This document shows positions 10,186 to 17,241 of a stretch of 53,516 nt of DNA, piece by piece. Numbering within the stretch: the stretch's first letter is position 1; each line of letters starts with the position of its first letter. Source of the DNA: an uncultured Veillonella sp. (GTDB lineage Bacteria > Bacillota > Negativicutes > Veillonellales > Veillonellaceae). The position numbers were made by a program, and so were the translations under genes. A model generated the notes under the pieces. It was given only the letters and a program-made list of their open reading frames with translations. It was not told where the DNA came from and did no database searches. The stretch covers positions 1 to 53,516 of the forward strand of contig CABSJA010000008.1 in NCBI GenBank assembly GCA_902477915.1, read 5' to 3'.

Positions 10186-10779
10186 TTACTTGCTTTCTAC
10201 AGGTTCTCTTGTGAGTACCTCATCGATTAAGCCGTATTCAACGGCATCCTGAGCACTCATGAAGTTATCGCGATCTGTATCGCGCGCTACAACCTCAATA
10301 TCTTGTCCACTGCGAGAAGCTAAGATACCATTTAATTCTTCACGCATACGAAGAATCTCACGGGCATGGATTTCAATTTCAGATGCTTGCCCTTGTACAC
10401 CACCTAATGGTTGGTGAATCATAACGCGCGCATGAGGCAACGCATAGCGTTTACCTTTAGCACCGGCTGTTAAAAGCACAGCACCCATGCTCGCCGCAGA
10501 GCCTACACAAATGGTAGAAACATCTGGTTTGATATATTGCATCGTATCATAAATAGCCATGCCGGCAGTTACGACACCACCGGGGCTATTAATGTACAAA
10601 TGGATATCCTTGTCAGGATCCTCTGCTTCTAGGAATAACATTTGCGCAATAACCGCATTTGCCACATTATCGTCGATAGGTCCACCTAGGAAGATAATGC
10701 GATCCTTTAACAAGCGAGAGTAAATATCATAGGAACGCTCGCCGCGTTCACTTTGTTCAACTACGATTGGTACATACAT
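10186..10779 (-). CDS. clpP: ATP-dependent Clp protease proteolytic subunit ClpP
   Basis: ClpP is a serine peptidase that forms the tetradecameric chamber used by ClpX. Catalytic Ser97 lies in GSAASMGA and His122 in MIHQP, with an Asp in the VARDTDRDNF segment near 170. The mature N-terminus may follow a short propeptide (YVPIVVEQ is typical). At 197 residues it is full length. The order tig, clpP, clpX is the classical bacterial arrangement. Confidence 0.97.
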   Translation of the reverse strand: MYVPIVVEQSERGERSYDIYSRLLKDRIIFLGGPIDDNVANAVIAQMLFLEAEDPDKDIHLYINSPGGVVTAGMAIYDTMQYIKPDVSTICVGSAASMGAVLLTAGAKGKRYALPHARVMIHQPLGGVQGQASEIEIHAREILRMREELNGILASRSGQDIEVVARDTDRDNFMSAQDAVEYGLIDEVLTREPVESK

Positions 10780-10815
10780 ATATTCACCTTTTCATGTACC
10801 TAGTTGAGCAAACTA

Positions 10816-12120
10816 TTATTTAGCCGCTTCAGCGCCTTTTGCATTATCAATAATGAATCGAGCTGCTTTTTTGCGAGCTACAGAGCCTGCCAACATAGCT
10901 ACACGACCTTCTTTTGCAATAATATCCCAAACTTCTTTAGGATCTGCCCCAAAGTTTTGAGCCATAATGAAGATTTCACGGTTCATATCATCTGGAGTTA
11001 CTTCGATACCTTCAGCAGTTGCGATAGCGTCCAATACTAAATCAGCGCGTACGTTTTCAGCTGCGGAATCTTTGTATTCAGAGCGTAAATCTTCGATAGT
11101 TTTGTTAGAGAATTTCAAGTAGTCATCAAGTTTCAAGCCACGGCCTTCCATGTTCATAGCCAATTCTTGAATCATTTGTTCTACGCGATCTTCGATCATT
11201 ACTTCTGGGATGTCTACAGTTGCATTTTTAACAGCTGTTTGAATCAAGTCAGCATTGTAAGTATCGATTGCGCGACGGGAAGCTTCTTCTTCCATTTTAG
11301 CGCGAAGATCTTTTTTCAATTCTTCAATAGTTTCGTAAGAGCTTGCTTCTTTTGCGAACTCATCGTTCAATTCAGGCAACTCTTTACGTTTGATGTCATG
11401 GATATGAGTTTTGAATTCTGCTTCTTTACCAGCAAGTTCTGCTACGAAGTAGTCTTCAGGGAATGTTACTTTTACAGTTACATCATCGCCAGCTTTAGCG
11501 CCGATCAATTGATCTTCGAAGCCAGGAATGAAGCTACCAGAACCGATTTGTAATGGGTAGGATTTACCTTCACCACCATCGAATGGTTTACCGTCAACGG
11601 AACCAGCGAAGTCGATTACTGCGAAGTCGTCTTTTTGAATTGTAGCGCCTTCTTCAGCAACAACCATTTTTGCTTGTTGTTCACGAATGTTGTTCAATTG
11701 TTCTTCGATTTGTTCATCAGTTACTGTAGCGTCTTGTTTTTCTGCTTCTAAGCCTTTGTAATCGCCAAGTTTAACTTCAGGGCGTTTAGTTACAGTAGCT
11801 TTGAAAATCAAATCTTTACCTTCTTCGAATTGTTCGCGTTCGATTTCTGGTTCAGATACTGGAACGATATCGTTTTCACGAAGTGCAGCACTGTAGTTTT
11901 GGCTAGCCAATACTTCGAATGCTTCTTCCAAGATAGCTTCTTTGCCGAAGTTCATTTCCAAAATACGGCGAGGCGCATGGCCTTTACGGAAGCCAGGAAT
12001 GTTTACTTGACCTGCAATGCGTTTTACAGCTTGTTTAATACCTTTGTCTACTTCTGCTGCAGGTACTTCAATAGTTAACGTTACTACGTGTTGATCAACA
12101 GGATTTACAGTTGCTTTCAT
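10816..12120 (-). CDS. tig: Trigger factor, ribosome-associated chaperone and PPIase
   Basis: Trigger factor binds near the ribosomal exit tunnel and helps nascent chains fold. The N-terminal ribosome-binding signature GFRKGHAPR is at residues 43-51. It is followed by an FKBP-type PPIase domain (FAVIDFAGSVDGKPFDGGEG, about 165-245) and a long helical C-terminal chaperone domain. Length (434) is normal. A GAGGAGG site sits 10 bp before the ATG. The gene opens the tig-clpP-clpX unit and follows the terminator of the CBS gene. Confidence 0.97.
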   Translation of the reverse strand: MKATVNPVDQHVVTLTIEVPAAEVDKGIKQAVKRIAGQVNIPGFRKGHAPRRILEMNFGKEAILEEAFEVLASQNYSAALRENDIVPVSEPEIEREQFEEGKDLIFKATVTKRPEVKLGDYKGLEAEKQDATVTDEQIEEQLNNIREQQAKMVVAEEGATIQKDDFAVIDFAGSVDGKPFDGGEGKSYPLQIGSGSFIPGFEDQLIGAKAGDDVTVKVTFPEDYFVAELAGKEAEFKTHIHDIKRKELPELNDEFAKEASSYETIEELKKDLRAKMEEEASRRAIDTYNADLIQTAVKNATVDIPEVMIEDRVEQMIQELAMNMEGRGLKLDDYLKFSNKTIEDLRSEYKDSAAENVRADLVLDAIATAEGIEVTPDDMNREIFIMAQNFGADPKEVWDIIAKEGRVAMLAGSVARKKAARFIIDNAKGAEAAK

Positions 12121-12201
12121 TTAAAATATGTCCTCCTCGAAGGGCAATACGCCCAAATTTCTGTAGTATATTATGCACTCCTAATAATAACATAAATGCA
12201 A

Positions 12202-12207
12202 GGTCAA
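12202..12207 (-). promoter_or_regulatory. Possible -35 element for tig
   Basis: The minus strand reads TTGACC here, about 85 bp before the tig start, with several AT-rich hexamers downstream (TATTAT, TAATAT). No -10 at exactly 17 bp stands out, so the promoter is only tentative. Confidence 0.3.
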
Positions 12208-12231
12208 TGCAATTCTTCTCAATTTACACTA

Positions 12232-12259
12232 AAAGACCACCCCAAAACGGGTGGTCTTT
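12232..12259 (-). terminator. Terminator after the CBS-domain gene
   Basis: A perfect 11-bp GC-rich stem (AAAGACCACCC/GGGTGGTCTTT) with a 6-nt loop lies 24 bp past the CBS stop. It isolates that gene from tig. Confidence 0.85.
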
Positions 12260-12283
12260 CTATGTATTACATAATTATGCGAA

Positions 12284-12739
12284 TTAGTTATCTTTAGCAA
12301 TCAATTTGATGATGTCACGGCGAGATAAGATACCAATCAAATGGTAATCCTTATCTACTACAGGAACATTTTTCAAATGTTGATCAAGCATAACAGATAC
12401 AATTTCTTCTACATCTTTATCCGGTGTAGTTGTAATTACTTCTTCAGTCATCAACTCATGAACATGAGACGCTAACAATTTTTTAAATTGAGCATTATAT
12501 TCGCCAATGCCATTGTAATAGATACTAGCGCCTAATACATTTACATAGTGAGGTACATGAGGACGTACTTTTTTGTAAAGCAAATCGCCTTCAGAAATAA
12601 TACCTAATAATTTATTGTTGTCATCCACTACGGAAACAGCTGTTAAATTATATTTTACCAACAAATCAGCTACATCAGAAATTGGCGCATCTTTGCCAAC
12701 AGTAACAGGGTATTTATTCATTACTTCTTGGATTTTCAT
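12284..12739 (-). CDS. Protein with two CBS domains
   Basis: This small cytoplasmic protein is made only of a tandem CBS pair (Bateman module), roughly residues 5-62 and 95-150. Both copies carry the typical core (TAVSVVDDNNKLLGIISEGDLL and KNVPVVDKDYHLIGILSRRDIIK). Such modules bind adenine nucleotides and usually sense energy state or c-di-AMP/NAD in another protein. No partner domain is fused, so its target is unknown. It has its own terminator and a probable promoter, so it is monocistronic apart from a possible upstream mini-ORF that overlaps its start. Confidence 0.88.
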   Translation of the reverse strand: MKIQEVMNKYPVTVGKDAPISDVADLLVKYNLTAVSVVDDNNKLLGIISEGDLLYKKVRPHVPHYVNVLGASIYYNGIGEYNAQFKKLLASHVHELMTEEVITTTPDKDVEEIVSVMLDQHLKNVPVVDKDYHLIGILSRRDIIKLIAKDN

Positions 12740-12789
12740 AGTGAATTCCTCCTTACAAATACATCTTGCTTTATTATACTATTCGACAT
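12736..12789 (-). CDS. Possible 17-residue upstream ORF coupled to the CBS gene
   Basis: The ATG at 12789 opens a 17-codon frame (MSNSIIKQDVFVRRNSL) whose TGA overlaps the CBS start as ATGA. An AAAGGAG site lies about 12 bp upstream. The CBS start also has its own AAGGAGG, which is inside this frame. It could be a translated leader that couples or delays CBS translation, or chance, because such short frames are common. Nothing in the peptide suggests amino-acid-starvation attenuation. Confidence 0.25.
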   Translation of the reverse strand: MSNSIIKQDVFVRRNSL

Positions 12790-12943
12790 AATATAATAAA
12801 ACTCCTTTTTTTATAAGTACATTATATAAATAATTTATAAGGCTATTACAAATAGTATTTCTGATACTAATACAAAATCAATCTGCACTCATCATAATAT
12901 ATATTATTTATTCAAGCGATACGATCTATTTAAATTAACTACA

Positions 12944-13423
12944 TCACCAATGATAAGGTTCATTGCGATTAATTTTAGATGCTCTATAAATTTGCTCTAC
13001 TAGTAATAAACGTACCATTTGATGGGTAAATGTCATAGGACTAAAGGATAATTTATAATTTACAGACTTGCGCAACTCATCGCTTACGCCAAAAGCACCG
13101 CCAACGATGAATGCCATATCACTTATACCATCGACTTCTAGTTTAGCTATTGTTTTGGCCAAGTCTTCAGAGGACATCGTTTTACCGTACACATCTAACA
13201 ACACTGTATAAGCATTCTTTGGAACAGCTTTTAATAAACGTTCCCCTTCTTCTGCAACGACTTGTTTTCGATCTGCATCACTCGGCTTATCCCCAATTTT
13301 ACTTTCATTTAGTTCAGTAATGGTAATCCCACCATAAGGTCGCATCCGTTTCACAAACTCTGCTACCCCATCGCGCAAGTAAGCATCTTTTAACTTGCCA
13401 ATACAAACTACATAAAATCTCAT
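12944..13423 (-). CDS. rlmH: 23S rRNA (pseudouridine1915-N3)-methyltransferase RlmH
   Basis: RlmH is a SPOUT-family methyltransferase that modifies pseudouridine 1915 in helix 69 of 23S rRNA. The protein (159 residues) is full length. It has the knotted SAM-binding region with FIVGGAFGVSDELR near residues 103-116 and the conserved C-terminus KINRNEPYHW. It starts 3 bp from the stop of the metallo-hydrolase gene; the walJ(yycJ)-rlmH neighbourhood recurs in Firmicutes and supports both calls. Confidence 0.96.
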   Translation of the reverse strand: MRFYVVCIGKLKDAYLRDGVAEFVKRMRPYGGITITELNESKIGDKPSDADRKQVVAEEGERLLKAVPKNAYTVLLDVYGKTMSSEDLAKTIAKLEVDGISDMAFIVGGAFGVSDELRKSVNYKLSFSPMTFTHQMVRLLLVEQIYRASKINRNEPYHW

Positions 13424-13426
13424 ACT

Positions 13427-14233
13427 CTACCTCTTTACAGATTGCATAGACACAATTTCATTAGGTTGTCCATGTTGCAATTTCATTTCCGGTCCAATGC
13501 GAACGCCACCATCTACGAGCATTTTCCCAATCGTTTGGGTAACAAGGACGGCATTATTGTTATTTTCAGAACGATGGGCCAAAATAACTTGCATAAAGTC
13601 AGGTCGCTTCATCATGAGCAAAGCTTGGGCAGCCATTTCATTGCTTAAATGGCCTTCATCGCTGGCAACACGTTGTTTTAAAAATGGTTGATAAGGACCA
13701 AACCGTAACATATGAGGATCATAATTGGCTTCTAGCACTAACAAAGTCGTATCATCCATACGATGTAAGATACTATCAGAAATTACACCTGTATCGGTAA
13801 CGACAGTAGCCTTATCTTTTCCAGCAAATACATTAATACCTATTGGATCAGCCGCATCATGACTAACGCCAAACGACTCGACTACAAGGTTACCAAGAGA
13901 GAGGCTGCCCTTAGTCAATTCGATTAATTGGTTCTTTGGCACAATTAACTTATCTTGAATTTCACGCCACGTCCCTTGTTTCGTATACACAGGGATATCA
14001 AAACGTTTCAACAATTGTTGAAGACCTGCAATATGATCACTATGTTCATGACTGATAAAAATGCCCTCTACCTGTGCCATATCGATATGCAATTCTTTTA
14101 AACCATTGACGATACGTCGACAACTAATGCCCACATCGTGCAATATGACGGAGTTCCCTTTTTTTATTACTGTACAATTGCCTTTGCTACCACTAGCAAG
14201 AACATGGACCTCCAACGGTGAGGATTCACTCAT
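13427..14233 (-). CDS. Metallo-beta-lactamase-fold hydrolase, YycJ/WalJ-like
   Basis: This is a cytoplasmic metallo-hydrolase of the beta-lactamase/RNase Z fold. The zinc motif SHEHSDHIAGL is near residue 60, DTG comes later (VVTDTGVISDS) and the C-terminal histidine is in LAHRSENNN. WalJ proteins have 5'-3' exonuclease activity and affect coordination of replication with cell division; that role is transferred from the family. The ATG at 14233 is chosen because GGAG lies at a proper distance and the earlier codon is a TTG. Length is 268. It is co-transcribed with rlmH. Confidence 0.85.
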   Translation of the reverse strand: MSESSPLEVHVLASGSKGNCTVIKKGNSVILHDVGISCRRIVNGLKELHIDMAQVEGIFISHEHSDHIAGLQQLLKRFDIPVYTKQGTWREIQDKLIVPKNQLIELTKGSLSLGNLVVESFGVSHDAADPIGINVFAGKDKATVVTDTGVISDSILHRMDDTTLLVLEANYDPHMLRFGPYQPFLKQRVASDEGHLSNEMAAQALLMMKRPDFMQVILAHRSENNNNAVLVTQTIGKMLVDGGVRIGPEMKLQHGQPNEIVSMQSVKR

Positions 14234-14315
14234 CAAAACACTCCATATACTAAATCATAATTCTTTACATACGTCTGTGAAAGTCAATCTGTTATTACTT
14301 TCACTAACACAATCA

Positions 14316-15503
14316 TTAATTGGTTTTAGATAATTCACTCAACCGTTCTACAAAGTATGCCATATTAGCTTCAATATCTGGTCCACGGCGGAACATGTCA
14401 CCACCAACGAGGAACATCGTATCATTTCCATACAACTCTACCAGTTCATTGAGACGAGCATCTGTTACACCACCACCCGGTGCTGGACAGGCTGCTTTCA
14501 TCAATCCAAATGGATGTTTAATATAAGAGGAAATTCTCTTACATTGATCTTCGGTGAAAGTAAAACGTCCACCATAGGATACAAAGATAGGCATATCTGC
14601 ACCAAAGATACGTGGTAACAATCCCAATTGCAAATAGTCGGCAATACCAGATACACCAGGGCTCATAAAGCCACCAGAGTAAGCAGGATGATGAATGATT
14701 GGTAAGCCTAACTTTTCATCATTTGCTAATTTATGAAGCCATCCAAATCCCACAAGACCGGAAGCCACCATAAGAGCTGTAGCACCTGCATCTTTTGCAA
14801 AATAAGCTCGCTCTATTACGTCTGTACCATCACCAGACACATTAGCTGCATATAATGTATGTGTACCATGGGCTTCATTCATTTCACGCACCGTGGCAGC
14901 ACATCGTTGTACACGATCTTTAAATTGAGAGAATGACTGATTAGAAATACCGTGGTCATCTTTAATAACATCTGCCCCACCACGTGTATAAGCACCGCAC
15001 ATACGAGCGAGCTCTTCATTCGGTGTTCCCATAGGTTTTACTACAGCCTGAATCATAGGACGCGTTGGCGTTTCAACCAATTGACGAAGTCCTTGCAAGC
15101 CAAATTGAGGGCCTTTAAATACATCATATAAAGTTGGACAGAGTTCAATATCAACTACCCAAATATGTGGTTGTAACGATGAGTTACCAAAGACTACGTT
15201 TAAGAATTGCGTTGCTTCTAGCGCTGTTGTATCTACAAGATAGGAAATACGAGCCACATAGTAATGAGACGGATTTATCGTAACATTAGGCATAACCCCT
15301 ACATTGGCATATGTAGAATCAGAACTCATAGGTTCTAAGGACTCCAATCTGCCAGTGATAGTGCCTTTAATGTACGGATCCGTTACAAACTCATAAGGAA
15401 ACTCTATGGTTTGTTCTACCTGAACAGCCCAGGCAATGGCCTTTGCCTCTTCATACGAACTTGCTTCTATTCGATACGTAACTATAAATCGCTCGTCTTT
15501 CAT
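14316..15503 (-). CDS. RuBisCO-like protein (form IV), substrate unknown
   Basis: The 395-residue protein has the RuBisCO large-subunit layout: an alpha/beta N-domain (1-135) and a TIM barrel. Lys156 (VVKPMG) matches catalytic Lys175, and Lys181 with Asp183 in IKDDHG match carbamylated Lys201 and Asp203. The residue equal to Glu204 is His184, and the loop-6 region (SYGGRFTF) has no Lys334 equivalent. It should therefore enolise or cleave a sugar-phosphate-like substrate and not fix CO2. Candidates from the family are methylthioribulose-1-P chemistry or the OiaX-type 3-oxo-isoapionate-4-P branch, but no neighbour for either is present. ATG 15503 is preferred because the AAAGGAG before it lies inside the longer frame. 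A terminator separates it from the purine operon. Confidence 0.85.
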   Translation of the reverse strand: MKDERFIVTYRIEASSYEEAKAIAWAVQVEQTIEFPYEFVTDPYIKGTITGRLESLEPMSSDSTYANVGVMPNVTINPSHYYVARISYLVDTTALEATQFLNVVFGNSSLQPHIWVVDIELCPTLYDVFKGPQFGLQGLRQLVETPTRPMIQAVVKPMGTPNEELARMCGAYTRGGADVIKDDHGISNQSFSQFKDRVQRCAATVREMNEAHGTHTLYAANVSGDGTDVIERAYFAKDAGATALMVASGLVGFGWLHKLANDEKLGLPIIHHPAYSGGFMSPGVSGIADYLQLGLLPRIFGADMPIFVSYGGRFTFTEDQCKRISSYIKHPFGLMKAACPAPGGGVTDARLNELVELYGNDTMFLVGGDMFRRGPDIEANMAYFVERLSELSKTN

Positions 15504-15565
15504 AATGCGTCTCCTTTGCAATAATATTATTTAATTATATACCAAAGTAGTGCTTCATTCCATAC

Positions 15566-15605
15566 AAAAAAGGCCTCACTCTAAAACTAGAGCGAGGCCT
15601 TTTTG
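15566..15605 (-). terminator. Strong hairpin terminator between xanthine permease 1 and the RuBisCO-like gene
   Basis: Complementary arms AAAAAGGCCTCGCTCT and AGAGTGAGGCCTTTTT (minus strand, with one G-U pair) have a 6- to 8-nt loop and T-runs on both strands. It ends the purine operon, and the RuBisCO-like gene starts about 60 bp further on. Confidence 0.85.
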
Positions 15606-15610
15606 AAAGA

Positions 15611-15683
15611 GTGATAACATGTATATAGATTTTTTACCTATACGAACAAGGTTTCTACCGTGAGAGACAATACATGTAATCAT
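15611..15683. other. Potential three-way-junction RNA element in the 3' region of the purine operon
   Basis: A long closing stem pairs 15611-15624 with 15670-15683 (one mismatch, core ACATGTAT/ATACATGT). Inside are two short hairpins, ATAG...CTAT at 15625-15641 and GTTTCT...AGAGAC at 15651-15668. Two pairs are G-U only if the plus strand is the RNA and become A-C mismatches on the minus strand. On the minus strand the element lies 27 bp after the permease stop and just before the terminator. It does not fit a riboswitch class I know. Confidence 0.35.
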
Positions 15684-15710
15684 ATGAGAATTAATTGACT
15701 TAACTATATC

Positions 15711-17096
15711 TTATTGATAGAAATGTTTAGGATAACCTTTGAATCGTGTGAAGTGACGATACTTACGTGCTGCACGGTTAGGTTCGTTAACAGTTTTGTA
15801 ACCAAAGCCATTGAATACTACATTCAATAAAACGGCTACAATACTACCAGCTGTGATACCAGATTTCAAAAGAATTTGTGCCCAAGCTGGGAAGTGTGCA
15901 TAGATTTGAGGTGCTGCCAACGGAATCATGGATACCCCAATACTAATTGCTACAAGCATTAAGTTATAGTTGCCATCGAAGCTAACTTTACCAAGGGAAC
16001 GAATACCACTGGCAATAATCATACCAAACATAGCAATCCCTGCACCACCTAATACTGCATTAGGGATACAAGCTACAACAGCTGCTAATTTAGGGAAAAG
16101 ACCTAATAAAATCAAAATTACACCGGATGCTGCTACAACGAAGCGGCTTTTTACGCGTGTTACAGCGATAAGGCCTACGTTTTGAGCGAATGCTGTGTAA
16201 GGGAAACTATTAAGCACACCACCGATAAGAGTGGATAAGCCATCGGCACGAAGCACTGCAGCTAACTCTTTTTGACCGATAGGTTTATCTACGATTTCAC
16301 CAACAGCAATACTATCACCAGTTGTTTCTACCATAACTACAAGCATTACAATAATCATAGAGATGATAGAAGCAAAATCAAAGGTTGGAAGGCCAAAGTA
16401 GAACGGTGTTACAACGGAAACCCATTGAGAACGACCTACTTCAGAGAAGTCTGTAATACCACAAATCATAGCAAGAGCAGTACCGAGGATAAGACCTACC
16501 AAGATAGCCAGATTACCTAGGAACCCTTTACCAAATCGATATGTTAAAATAACGAGAATAAATGTAGCTACACCAAGAGCTATGTATAGTGGATCGCCGA
16601 AGTTTTTGTTACCTACGCCCCCACCCATCCAGTTAACTGCTACTGGCATCAAATTGATACCGATAATAGTAATGATGGTACCTGTTACTACAGGTGGGAA
16701 TAGACGGATTAAGCGACTAAAGAATGGTGCTACCAAGAATGTAAATATACCAGCCACGATAATAGCACCATAAATAGTATTAATATCATGCTGTTGGCCA
16801 ATCAGAATCATCGGCCCTACAGAAGCAAATGTTACACCTTGAATAAGAGGAATACGACCACCAACAGGACCAAAACCTAATGTTTGTATCAATGTGGCTA
16901 CACCACATGTGAACAGATCGGCTGTGATCAAACGAATTAAATCTTCAATTGGCAAATGCATGGCTTGCGCAATAATGATTGGTACCGCTACGGCACCAGC
17001 ATACATGGCCAACACGTGCTGTAAACCATAAGCAAATAATTGCGGGATTGGCAGCATACCATCTACATGGTTGACACCAGATACACCTTTACTCAT
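15711..17096 (-). CDS. Xanthine/urate permease 1, NCS2 (nucleobase:cation symporter) family
   Basis: This is an inner-membrane symporter for xanthine or urate with about 14 hydrophobic segments. The signature region VMVETTGDSIAVGEIV near residue 262 carries the substrate-binding Glu/Asp of the UraA/UacT fold, and FPYTAFAQNVGLI follows. It is the last gene of the purine operon and should import its substrate. Start ATG 17096 is preceded by GAGGTGATTCTT; the longer frame would use a GTG inside that site. Length is 461. It is very similar along its whole length to the permease at 42292-43620, so the two are paralogues. Confidence 0.93.
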   Translation of the reverse strand: MSKGVSGVNHVDGMLPIPQLFAYGLQHVLAMYAGAVAVPIIIAQAMHLPIEDLIRLITADLFTCGVATLIQTLGFGPVGGRIPLIQGVTFASVGPMILIGQQHDINTIYGAIIVAGIFTFLVAPFFSRLIRLFPPVVTGTIITIIGINLMPVAVNWMGGGVGNKNFGDPLYIALGVATFILVILTYRFGKGFLGNLAILVGLILGTALAMICGITDFSEVGRSQWVSVVTPFYFGLPTFDFASIISMIIVMLVVMVETTGDSIAVGEIVDKPIGQKELAAVLRADGLSTLIGGVLNSFPYTAFAQNVGLIAVTRVKSRFVVAASGVILILLGLFPKLAAVVACIPNAVLGGAGIAMFGMIIASGIRSLGKVSFDGNYNLMLVAISIGVSMIPLAAPQIYAHFPAWAQILLKSGITAGSIVAVLLNVVFNGFGYKTVNEPNRAARKYRHFTRFKGYPKHFYQ

Positions 17097-17202
17097 AAGA
17101 ATCACCTCATATCTTACGTTTTAGTTACTAGTAAATAATATAGTCATACTATCGTACTTGATAGAGTTTAAAAATCTCATAGACTTCACGTGGGAACCTT
17201 GA

Positions 17203-17228
17203 TGGTCAGGGGCTAATGCCCCTAACCA
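17203..17228 (-). repeat. Intercistronic hairpin between xanthine dehydrogenase and permease 1
   Basis: An 11-bp stem (TGGTTAGGGGC/GCCCCTGACCA on the minus strand, one G-U pair) has a 4-nt ATTA loop and no T-run after it. This is more like an mRNA-stability or processing hairpin than a terminator. The G-U pair appears only on the minus strand, which agrees with operon direction. Confidence 0.6.
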
Positions 17229-17241
17229 CTAAGCAAATATT

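Noticed and set aside
14316..15503. True RuBisCO large subunit
   Set aside because: Metal ligand Glu204 and loop-6 Lys334 equivalents are absent and the length is short, so this is a form IV-like protein.
15645..15665. GTTTCTACC on the plus strand, as in the J2/3 core of purine riboswitches
   Set aside because: The conserved P2/P3 loops and the J1/2 and J3/1 bases are missing, the bases pair in a hairpin of their own, and no plus-strand gene follows.
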